Of a DNA stretch of 64,000 bases, positions 1 to 9,795 are shown piece after piece (position 1 is the first letter of the stretch; every line of letters begins with the position of its first letter). Under the pieces are notes generated by a model. It saw only the letters and a list, made by a program, of their open reading frames with translations, searched no databases and was not told the origin of the DNA. Source of the DNA: Saccharum officinarum (Eukaryota; Streptophyta; Magnoliopsida; Poales; Poaceae); the NCBI GenBank assembly GCA_020631735.1, contig CM036167.1, forward strand, positions 3,042,988-3,106,987. Reading direction: 5' to 3'. The position numbers and the translations under genes were made by a program.

Positions 1-372
1 AAAGTGACTACACAATCATTCAAAAGACTATCTTCCATCTTATTTCTTAACTTTGTTTTCACAAAAACCATTGCAGAAAATATCCTTTCAACACTTGTCG
101 TTGCCACAGGTAGAAGCAATACTAATTTGAGAAGCTCATAAACCGTATCATACACTTTGTGTCTCTTTGTTTCAACAAGCTTAACTGAGAGATCAACAAT
201 ATTGTCTAGACCTTTGAAGTTATCATCCAGTCTCATGTCATCAATATAATTATGAAGCTGCAATTTAAGTTTGAGCAAATTATTATTTGAGAACTCCTTT
301 GGGTAGAATTCAGCTAGTCTACGTAGCTTCTGTACATCAAAAGAAGCATAAATATTACTAAGAACACAGTGC
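1..372 (-). pseudogene. hAT-type transposase, C-terminal fragment (dimerisation region)
   Basis: Seen: on the minus strand one frame is open from about 372 to the window edge. It contains a leucine-rich stretch and the peptide LPVATTSVERIFSAM, followed by VKTKLRN and LLNDCVV. Known: this is the conserved C-terminal hAT dimerisation block found in plant transposases and zinc-finger MYM/TTF-type domesticated relatives. Inference: this is the end of a hAT transposase gene or derived fragment. The reading frame runs off the left edge, so the stop is not visible, and no BED finger or DDE region is seen upstream (373-900). A cttag at about 358-362 could be a splice acceptor, so the first codons here may be intronic. 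Confidence 0.75.
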
Positions 373-1926
373 CAAATAATTAAATAAATTGTGCTTGCAT
401 GATTGAACTCTTACATGCGATTATGGATCACACATGATACGAGTACTGAACAAAAGATTAATCTAGATCGACTTTGATGTTGGGACAAATCCTCGACCTC
501 GCTGCGTGATGGATGATTTTATGATTTTAGCGCTAAGCAATTAGTAATTAAAGTACATATGAATTTTTTACAAAAAGCTGAAAAACAAGGATTGAATCTC
601 ACCTGAACGACTGAACAATTCTGATCACAAATGCCGGTGCGGTCGTAGGGCAGAGCGAGGCCGAAGTGCCGACCGACGAACGAGACGAGGTCACGAGGAC
701 GACACTGGACAATGACGGGCTGTGGGCGACAGCCGACAGCGGTGGACGGCGTGAGTGATCCAGACGCGCAGCCACGCAGGACGCGTGAATCGTGATGAAG
801 ATGATTAGATTTTTTTTGAGCAGAGATGATTAGATGAACCGTCGAGCGTTGAAGACTCGAAGTATACGGCGGCGCTGCCTCGATCCGTATTGGGCTATTG
901 GCGTCTCCATCGCTGGCCACATGGGCCGCGTGCCCGCGTGGGCCTGATGCTCGCTCGCGGCCTGCCTCTCGCTCGCGCTCGGCGCTCGCACAGCCTCTGC
1001 TCTCAGGTACGCAGCGGACGAGTGTTTTTCTTTTATATATATATATATATATATAATACGTATATACACGTGCTTACTTGCCAGAATCGCAGGGGCATAC
1101 CCTGTAGCTCCGCCACTGAGACGTGCCTACTGAAATTCACGCGGAATGCCCGTGAACTGATGCAATGCAACGAGAACCAGCAAAAGCCACCTATGAATCC
1201 TTACCGACTTGGCTCGTGCTAAACCCCTCGACGATGCAACGATATCGTGAGTTCATCACGTCCACAGCTACGCAAGAAACCCTTATCTACACTGCGATCC
1301 TTCTTCCATCCATCCCGTCCCGCGGTAAGAGGAGCACCACCAGCCCGAGGCAAAAACCCTCCAACCTCTCTCCTATACGGCTATACCAATCTGAAAAACC
1401 CCGACGTTTTCGGATGCTGCACATTGCTACGCATCGCAACACCGGATTATAGTTCTGGGGTTGCGATTTCTGAAAAAAGCCCGAAGTTTTTGGATTGATC
1501 GCGGTATTAAGCTTTCGCGTTCTTTTTTTCCCCCTTATTAAACTAGTTATATTTTGCGGAGAAAAGATAGCGGAATCTTGATCTACTATCGAGGTTGGGG
1601 AGGTGTGAGTGTGACATGGATCTGCGTGCCCCACCAACCAATTATCCCAAAACTTTATCCTCCATTATCCTATGGCGTCGTCGTCCTGACGCGGGGCGGC
1701 GAGGAGGAGGCCGGAGTCATCGATAAACAATTGCGCCAGCCGGAGGCTCTCCCGTCCAATCGCATCGCCTGCACGAGCCTCATCAGTCCACGACCATCAC
1801 CATCACCATCGCCACCACCACTCGCTGCAGCGGCCCGCACTCGGCCGCGACTCCGTCGTCGCGAGATCCAGCGCCGTCTTCGCGCCGCCAACGCCGCCGC
1901 TGCCGCCGCCGACGCTGCTGCCTGAG
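373..1926. other. Upstream region of the ligase gene, no other gene seen
   Basis: About 1.5 kb without a convincing gene. It holds a TA microsatellite at 1034-1056, a GC-rich patch at 880-1010, and a CT- and CAC-rich stretch just before the start codon (about 1780-1850, with short ACCATC-type repeats), which probably belongs to the 5' leader of the ligase gene. No clear TATA box could be chosen. Short ORFs on both strands show no recognisable domain. Confidence 0.5.
1034..1056. repeat. (TA)n microsatellite
   Basis: An uninterrupted TA dinucleotide run of about 22 bases, directly visible. Confidence 0.95.
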
Positions 1927-4900
1927 ATGCCGAGCCCGACGATCCGGAGGCTGGACGTGACCTCGCCGGTGCCGGCGGACATCGACATCGCCAACTCCGT
2001 CGAGCCGCTCCCGATCGCCGACATCGCGGCGGAGCTCGGGCTCCGGCCTGAGCACTACGACCTCTACGGCAAGTACAAGGCCAAGGTACGTCCCTGATTG
2101 GTCCCTCCGGGTCCTGGCGGCCGGGTGCGTGCCGTTCGGTCGGATCTTGAGCGACCTTCCTCTCTCATGCTCGCAGGTCTTGCTGTCGGTTCTTGATGGG
2201 CTCAAGGCGCAGCAGGACGGGTACTACGTCGTGGTGGGCGGCATCACGCCGACACCCCTCGGGGAGGGCAAGTCAACCACCACCGTCGGGCTGTGTCAGG
2301 CTCTCGGCGCTTTCCTTGATAAAAAGGTGAGATGCTTACTGCTAATTTTGCTTGGCACAGAGTCCGTTCACGGATGAGAGGATTAGCATTTTATTATCGG
2401 AGTAAATTTGTTACAGTACTGAATTGCCGTCTTAGTGCGACTCTCAGCTGATGAATTCAGCCTTCAGGCGTGATGACCTGTTTGGCTGTTTCGATCCATG
2501 GGTCCCTGGACTGATTGTAGAATGCAATCTTGTTTGCTGCCACTTGTGCACTGATTTTTGCCTTTACATTCGTTATGCTAGTACGAGGTTACCTATTTCT
2601 CTGTTGCAATCAGAATGGAGTAGCATTCAATAAGATTGATGTTATGCAAATGGTGTGATTTCGTTGAGTATGCTTTGTCGAAACAAATTTGATTAGCATT
2701 CAATAAGATTAGCATTTTATTTTTTGGAGACGATTAGCATTTTATATTTTCGGAACAAATTTGTTACTATACTGAATTGCTGTCCTAGTGCCACTCTCAG
2801 CTGATGAATTCAGCCTTGAGGCGTGATGGTAAAATTTCGTGACCTGTTTCAATCCATGGGTCTCGTAAGAAATTGAAACTGTTTGATGCAATTGTAGACT
2901 GATTGTAGAATGCAATTTTGTTTGCTGCCACTTGTGCAGTTGTGCAGTGAATTTTTTCCTTTACATTGGTTATGCTAGTACTAGCTACCTATTTCTCTAT
3001 TGATGTTATGCAAATGGTGTGATTTCATTGAGTATGCTTTGTTGGAACAATTGGTGCAATCTATTGCTCTTGATCTGGATAGGATTTAGTTACTCTATGA
3101 AATTTATCAAGGGAATATGGCATCAAGTTGCATCAAGATCAGTATAGGTACTTTAGGAGAAAATATTAATTAAATATGCTCTTCTAAGTTCTCTGTACTT
3201 CATAGGGCTGTGAAAATTTCCAGAGCTTATATAGTATAACTACATCGTTGTGTGTGTGCACTTGCTTACATGAGTCATATTCACTGACTTTCTCCAAACC
3301 TATTCGATGTGTTGAGTCCTTCAATAAAATCTGTATCTTAAAAAAAATCATTTTCTTTGTATTATCTATCATTTGTATACTCCCTCTGGTCCCAAAAAGA
3401 ATTCACTTCTAGTTTGGGACTAAATCATTTTTTCTTAAGTTTGACTAAGTTTATAGAAAATATATAAACCTTTATGTCTCCAAAAAGGTTTACTATGAAA
3501 ATATATTATGTGATTAATCCAAGGGCACTTATTCGGTATCATAAATGTTAGTACTTTTTTGTATAGATTTGGCCAAGCTTGAAATTGCTTGTCTTTTTGA
3601 AAAGCGAGGATGTTAGAAGAGTCAAGGGTGGGTCTATTGGGCCTTAGCCCCTTAGGGTTAATTAGTCGCTTGCTTAGGGAACAAGTAAGACCTCTCTATA
3701 TAATGAGAGGAGATGTATCAATCTAATCAAGCAAGAGATTAGAAGGAAATACCTTCTCTCTTGCCGGCCGTGGGCGAAGCCCCGCGGCCGGCGTTTCCAG
3801 CGCCCCCTCGCAACCCTAGCCTTTTGTGTCTCTCTCGCATGAACAGTACCCGCATGGAACTGTAGCGTGCGGGTACTGTAGCACCATCGCCGCTCCTCTC
3901 TTCCTCCTCGATCCTCTCGATCACAACAGCCCACATAACAATTTGGTATCGGAGATCAGGCCTTGATCCGTCGCCTCTGCTGCCATCTTCACCACCGCGC
4001 CCCCTGCTCCGCCGGCCATGTTCCCCACCACGGCTGGTCCTGGTTCACCCACCGCGCCGCCAGTTTTCGCCGCCGCCACGGCCACCACGCCGCCACTGCC
4101 TACGCAGCAGTCTGCGCTTTCCACAGGCGCCGTCAACACGTTGACGGCGGTCGTCTACGGCCTGCAGCGCCAAATGGATGACCTCAACACGCGTCTGGCA
4201 GCGCTTGAAAGTAGGCAATCGCCCTCCAAGCGGCCGCCAGACCTGACAAGGGTCGGGGGCATCCCGGCCTTCCCGACGGCGGTTCTGGTCGTCCCGGAGC
4301 GCGTGAACAGCACGGCGGCGTTTCCCACCTACTTCACCACCACGCTGCAGCCGGCCGCCTGGTCCCAGCTCGTCCTCGGTGCCACCACAGCCACGGCGGC
4401 CACGGCGGCCACCACCAGTGTCACCACCATGCCGCCGCCGGCCGCCTTCCCGTCGTTCACCGCCCCCAGCCCCGTGCCACCACAGCAGCACTACGAGGGC
4501 ATCTTCTACGGGGGCGTGGATGTCATCCAGGTCCCTGCAGCCACAACAGCAGCCTTGCCACAACTCGTGAAGAAGGCGTTTGCGCGGGAGAATGCTAGCC
4601 ATGTGTCTGCGGCGGTGCGGCTGCAGGCTGCAGCACGCGGCCTCATAGCGCGGCGCCGGCTGCAGGAGATGCGCCGACAGATACACGAGGCTGCCTTGAT
4701 GGTGGTCGACCTCGGCAAAGGGGTGCACGTCCTCGCCTCATCGAACGGCCACCAACAACCGCGCCGGTCCGCTGCTGTCTTCATGCGCGAGCATGGTGGT
4801 GGTAGGGGAGGCGTTTTCCTCTTTGTCACCGGCGGGAACGCACTGCCTCCTGCCGCCGCGTTTTGCCACCAACCGCCGCGAGGGCGTCTCCGCTGGTTGC

Positions 4901-7900
4901 TGTCGCGCCTAATTCCAGGTGGCTATACCCGTGCACCCCTCTCGTTTCGGTGGGCTCCATGGGATCCAGGTGGCTACACACGTGCAGGTCCATCACGCGG
5001 AGGGTGTCCGCCGTATCTTCAGGAGTCAAAAATAAAGAGTCACAATCTATTTCAGGTCAATAAAATAAGCCGAGATGTAAAAGGCTTATTTTTAAGTGAT
5101 AGGTTTGCGTCGAGTCGAGTTAGGTTGCAGCTCGAGGACGAGCTGCATGTCCAGGTGGGGTGTAGTGTTAGAAGAGTCAAGGGTCTATTGGGCCTTAGCC
5201 CGTTAGGGTTAATTAGTCGCTTGCTTAGGGACCAAGTAAGACCTCTCTATATAATGAGAGGAGATGTATCAATCTAATCAAGCAAGAGATTAGAAGGAAA
5301 TACCTTCTCTCTTGCCGGCCGTGGGCGAAGCCCCGCGGCCGGCGTTCCCAGCGCCCCTCATAGCCCTAGCCGCTGCTCACCTGCCTCTCGCCGACGCGAA
5401 CAGTACCCGCGGCACTGTAGCGCCAAATGGATGACCTCAACACGCGTCTGGCAGCGCCAAATGGATTGATACATCTCCTCTCATTATATAGAGAGGTCTT
5501 ACTTGTTCCCTAAGCAAGCGACTAATTAACCCTAACGGGCTAAGGCCCAATAGACCCTTGACTCTTCTAACAGAGGAGTGCACTCTTTTGGGGACAGAGG
5601 GGGTAAGAAATAAGTGTATAATAAAATACTGTTTGGCTTGCTTATCTGTCTTGTGTAAACCTTTGAGTCTGTTATTTACATTTCAAACGCAACTGAGAAG
5701 CTGCAACAACTTTATTTTGTGTTTCCATTATACTTCTAGTATTAAAAGACAATCATGTGTGATAAAATAACTAAAGACTGTCTTGTAAATATCTGCTCCA
5801 GATCACGCAGAAGTTGTTTCATGTATTAATGTATTGTTTTTTGTTATAGGTTGTCACTTGCCTCCGTCAACCATCACAAGGGCCTACCTTTGGAATCAAG
5901 GGAGGTGCAGCTGGTGGTGGCTACAGCCAAGTTATACCCATGGATGAGTTCAATCTTCATCTGACAGGCGATATCCATGCAATTACGGCTGCAAACAATC
6001 TTCTTGCTGCTGCTATTGATACAAGGATCTTCCATGAAAATTCTCAGTCAGATAAAGGACTGTTCAACAGATTGTGTCCGGCAAACAAGGAAAGCAAGAG
6101 GCACTTTGCTGACATAATGCTCAGACGTCTGACAAAACTGGGCATTTCAAAGACAGACCCCAATGAGCTTACACCAGAAGAAATCAGGCGTTTTGCAAGG
6201 CTTGATATCGACCCAGAGTCCATTACATGGAGACGGGTGATGGATGTCAATGATCGTTTCCTGAGAAAAATCACTATTGGACAGGGCCCTGAAGAAAAAG
6301 GTATGGTGAGAGAAACAGGCTTTGACATATCAGTAGCTAGTGAGATAATGGCTGTATTAGCTCTTACAACTTCCCTCGCTGACATGAGAGAAAGGCTTGG
6401 AAGAATGGTGATAGGGAACAGCAAGTCAGGTGAGCCGATAACTGCTGATGATCTTGGTGTTGGAGGTGCTTTAACTGTCCTAATGAAAGATGCTATTCAT
6501 CCCACCCTCATGCAAACTCTTGAAGGCACACCAGTTTTAGTACATGCTGGACCGTTTGCTAACATTGCTCATGGAAACTCTTCAATTGTTGCTGATAAGA
6601 TTGCGTTGAAGTTGGTTGGGAAGGGTGGCTTTGTTGTTACTGAGGCAGGTTTTGGTGCTGATATTGGAACTGAGAAGTTCATGGACATCAAATGTAGGTA
6701 TAGTGGATTGGTGCCGCAGTGTGCTATTATTGTGGCCACAATTAGAGCTCTTAAAATGCATGGAGGGGGGCCTGAGGTGGTGGCTGGAAAGCCCTTGGAT
6801 CATGCATATGTGAGCGAAAATGTGGCCCTTGTTGAAGCTGGATGTGTAAATCTTGCTAAACATATATCAAACACGAGGAGTTATGGAGTTAATGTTGTAG
6901 TTGCAATCAACAAATTTGCATCAGATACTGAAGCAGAAATGAATGCAGTGCATAATGCATCTATGGCTGCTGGTGCTTTTGACGCTGTCGTCTGCACACA
7001 CCATGCCCATGGTGGTAAAGGAGCGGTTAGTTCTCTTTCCCTATCAAGTTTTTTAATTTGGTCAATTATAGGTTAGTGGGAAAGCTTAAGCTTAATCTGT
7101 TATGGGGTTGATATTGTACTCCCTCCTATCCAAATTATAAGACATTTTGACTTTTTTATATACATAGCTTTTGCTATGCACTTAGATATACACTATGTCT
7201 AGATGCATAGTAAATTCAACGTATCTAGACTAGAAAAGTCAAAACGTCTTATAATTTGGATTCTAGTTCACTGTTGCCTAGAAAGTTATTCATTCTTTTT
7301 CTCACATGAACTCTTTATTTATTTCGTCAGTGCTAGAACAAGAACAGTGTGAATAACATAATTGTAAGAATTTAACCTGATCCTATTATACCATTTAACT
7401 TATTTTCAGGTCGAGCTTGGACTTGCTGTCCAACGAGCATGTGAAAGCCAGGCAGAACCTCTGAAGTTTTTGTATCCTTTGGAATCTAGCATAAAGGAGA
7501 AGATTGAGTCAATTGCTAAGTTCTATGGTGCTAGTGGCGTTGAATACTCCGAGCAGGTATTTTTCTTGTAACCATGCTGTGTTTGATCTTGTTGGTCCTC
7601 ATTGCATCACCTATACAGGATAAAACACTCACCACCAAGATTACCAAACACCTAGTTTAAGATTTGAATCGTGTCAATCATCTGAGAGGCTCTTGTACAA
7701 AATTTTCCCCAATACTTTCTGCGGCTAGAAAGATTATATGCGCAGTGCACAAAGAATTAAAAGTTGCTTCAGTCTGTTGCTGACTTTTCTTGACCTCCCA
7801 ACAGGCTGAGAAGCAGATTGAGATGTACACCAAGCAAGGGTTCTCCAACCTGCCCATCTGCATGGCGAAGACCCAATACTCATTCTCACACGTCCCATCC

Positions 7901-8080
7901 ATGAAGGGCGCCCCGACCGGCTTTGTTCTACCAATAAGAGATGTGAGGGCCAGTATCGGAGCTGGGTTCATCTACCCGCTCGTCGGCACCATGAGCACGA
8001 TGCCTGGCCTTCCCACAAGGCCCTGCTTCTACGAGATCGATGTCGACACTGCCACCGGGAAGGTCATGGGCCTGTCATGA
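1927..8080 (+). CDS. FTHFS: Formate-tetrahydrofolate ligase (10-formyl-THF synthetase), 5 exons
   Basis: Exons: 1927-2085, 2177-2326, 5850-7025, 7410-7556, 7805-8080; all junctions are GT-AG and phase 0. The joined frame gives 635 aa, the usual length of the monofunctional plant enzyme. Role (known): ATP-dependent ligation of formate to tetrahydrofolate in cytosolic one-carbon metabolism. Seen: the P-loop-like [12 protein letters not shown] with GEGKST at residues 82-87; the family signature [11 protein letters not shown] at 118-128; the second signature [12 protein letters not shown] at 398-409; C-terminus ATGKVMGLS. The start is the first ATG in frame after the leader and gives the expected N-terminus ([11 protein letters not shown]). 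Intron 2 is 3.5 kb because of transposon insertions. No transit peptide is evident. No internal stop or frameshift, so the gene is probably functional if intron 2 is still removed. Confidence 0.97.
2384..3045. repeat. Tandem duplication inside ligase intron 2
   Basis: Copy 1 (2384-2690) and copy 2 (2737-3045) share long blocks in the same order: CAGCTGATGAATTCAGCCTT, TGATTGTAGAATGCAAT, TTTGCTGCCACTTGTGCA, ATGTTATGCAAATGGTGTGA. Copy 2 has small insertions (for example around 2828-2905), and the copies differ at several per cent of positions by eye. Confidence 0.9.
3611..3940 (+). repeat. 5' LTR of the small copia-type element
   Basis: 330 bp, TG...CA ends, beginning TGTTAGAAGAGTCAAGGG. The primer-binding site follows 2 bp later. 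It contains a TATA-like CTCTATATAATGAGAGG (3690-3710), a plausible promoter. It has a 4-bp TGGG insertion relative to the second LTR. Confidence 0.9.
3943..3958 (+). other. Primer-binding site (initiator tRNA-Met type)
   Basis: TTGGTATCGGAGATC lies two bases inside the 5' LTR. Plant copia elements commonly use TGGTATCAGAGC; this site matches with small differences. Confidence 0.8.
4018..5277 (+). CDS. Gag-like protein with an IQ-like motif (non-autonomous retroelement)
   Basis: ORF of 419 codons; the last about 37 codons run into the second LTR, so the native end is uncertain. Seen: Ala/Thr/Pro-rich N-terminus; a short coiled-coil-like segment [18 protein letters not shown] (about 47-64); low-complexity Thr/Ala linker; segment [11 protein letters not shown] (162-172); then [18 protein letters not shown] (198-215), which matches the IQ consensus LQxxxRGxxxR exactly. 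No zinc knuckle, protease or RT. Known: IQ motifs bind calmodulin or myosin light chains in other proteins. Whether this one binds anything is unknown. I cannot name the family; it sits exactly where gag would be. Confidence 0.6.
   Translation: MFPTTAGPGSPTAPPVFAAATATTPPLPTQQSALSTGAVNTLTAVVYGLQRQMDDLNTRLAALESRQSPSKRPPDLTRVGGIPAFPTAVLVVPERVNSTAAFPTYFTTTLQPAAWSQLVLGATTATAATAATTSVTTMPPPAAFPSFTAPSPVPPQQHYEGIFYGGVDVIQVPAATTAALPQLVKKAFARENASHVSAAVRLQAAARGLIARRRLQEMRRQIHEAALMVVDLGKGVHVLASSNGHQQPRRSAAVFMREHGGGRGGVFLFVTGGNALPPAAAFCHQPPRGRLRWLLSRLIPGGYTRAPLSFRWAPWDPGGYTRAGPSRGGCPPYLQESKIKSHNLFQVNKISRDVKGLFLSDRFASSRVRLQLEDELHVQVGCSVRRVKGLLGLSPLGLISRLLRDQVRPLYIMRGDVSI
5166..5428 (+). repeat. 3' LTR of the small copia-type element, truncated and rearranged
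   Basis: Same start as the 5' LTR (TGTTAGAAGAGTCAAGGG). It diverges from the 5' LTR after about 200 bp and ends at CACTGTAGCG, where the sequence switches to a copy of internal bases. Confidence 0.85.
5464..5572 (-). repeat. Inverted LTR start at the element's right end
   Basis: Reverse complement of the first about 109 bp of the LTR. It shares CCCGTTAGGG with the 3' LTR and AGGGAACAAG with the 5' LTR, so it is not a simple copy of either. It is followed directly by the GAGGA target duplication. Confidence 0.9.
7121..7265. mobile_element. Stowaway-like MITE in ligase intron 3
   Basis: CTCCCTCCTATCCAAATTAT on the left pairs with ATAATTTGGATTC on the right, and internal GACATTTTGACTTTT pairs with AAAAGTCAAAACGTC. 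It is about 145 bp, AT-rich, foldback type, with TA-like flanks. Confidence 0.8.
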
Positions 8081-8180
8081 ATTCAAGTTCTCTGATGGTG
8101 TCGTTCATATACCAGATTTGTTGCACATTCGTTGGAGCGTCATTGTGTAGTTGTTCGGGGTAGTCCTGGAGTTGAATAAT

Positions 8181-9194
<1,014 letters not shown>

Positions 9195-9550
9195 CCCGCC
9201 ATCAGATATGCACCTGCAATTCGGCAGCCAGTAACGATGGTCACGGCCCTCACGGGCAGCAACGACGCCGCGTGGAATGGATAGTCCAGCACGGAAAAGC
9301 AACATCCACAACGACCAAGCCCTTGTAGGTACTGTACTAGGCTGTAGCGGCGTCCCAAGTCAACGAGCGAGTCGCCGACGCGGCTCGGAACGAAGGAACA
9401 ACCACGGGAGCGGCTGGAGTCCGGCCAGCAAGAGAGTCAAGCCCTCGCCGCGAGGGCACCGGCAGCGCCTTTCCCTTCCCCCGGGCGAATTGACCTGAGC
9501 TCACATCACAATCACATGGCTGCTTGCCCTGTTTCCTGGAAGCAGAACAG

Positions 9551-9795
9551 GGTTGTGTTTAGTTACTCTGAAATTGCTCAAAAGTGTATTGTAGCACGTT
9601 TTGACTTTATTTGGTAAATAGTGTTCAATCACGGACTACTTTGGTTCACAAGATTCGTCTCACGATTTTGCACCTAACTGTGAAATTAGTTATTTTTTAT
9701 CTATATTTAATGCTCCATACATATATCGTAAGTTTAATATGACGGAGAATCTTTTTTTTTTGCATATTGCTTTTTCCGGGAACTAAGCACAGCCC
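9551..9795. mobile_element. Tourist/Harbinger-like MITE
   Basis: Starts GGTTGTGTTTAGTTACTCTG and ends GGGAACTAAGCACAGCCC. The body contains the family block with ATTCGTCTCACGATTTTGCA and TCTATATTTAATGCTCCAT. The superfamily is inferred from the termini and from the 3-bp duplications of sister copies. Confidence 0.75.

Larger units (their letters stand above)
3611..5572 (+). mobile_element. Non-autonomous copia-type retroelement with inverted U3 ends
   Basis: Order: 5' LTR 3611-3940; primer-binding site 3943-3958 (TGGTATCGGAGAT, initiator Met type); gag-like ORF from 4018; polypurine-like AGGTGGGGTGTAG just before a second LTR at 5166; that LTR is incomplete (about 5428). It is followed by a 38-bp copy of internal sequence (5420-5457 = 4167-4204), then by the first about 109 bp of the LTR in reverse (5464-5572). 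GAGGA flanks the whole unit (3606-3610 and 5573-5577). The outer ends are TGTTAGAAGAG and CTCTTCTAACA, so both termini are U3. No protease, integrase or RT is seen; mobilisation in trans is inferred. Confidence 0.88.
3380..5603. mobile_element. Stowaway-like MITE, split by a copia-type insertion
   Basis: Left end CTCCCTCTGGTCCCAAAA (3380) and right end CTTTTGGGGACAGAGGGGG (to 5603) form terminal inverted repeats flanked by TA (3378-3379 and 5604-5605). The same family occurs uninterrupted at 41583-41835. The MITE body is 3380-3610 plus 5578-5603; the retroelement lies between. Confidence 0.85.
2327..5849 (+). other. Ligase intron 2, expanded by duplication and nested transposons
   Basis: The intron has GT (2327) and AG (5849) ends. 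It contains a diverged tandem duplication (2384-2690 and 2737-3045) and a Stowaway-like MITE (3380-5603) interrupted by a non-autonomous copia-type element (3611-5572). Without the transposons it would be about 1.3 kb. Confidence 0.9.

Noticed and set aside
3943..3958. tRNA-like sequences at 3943, 33358 and 60012
   Set aside because: These are 12-15 base primer-binding sites complementary to a tRNA end, not tRNA genes; no cloverleaf is present.
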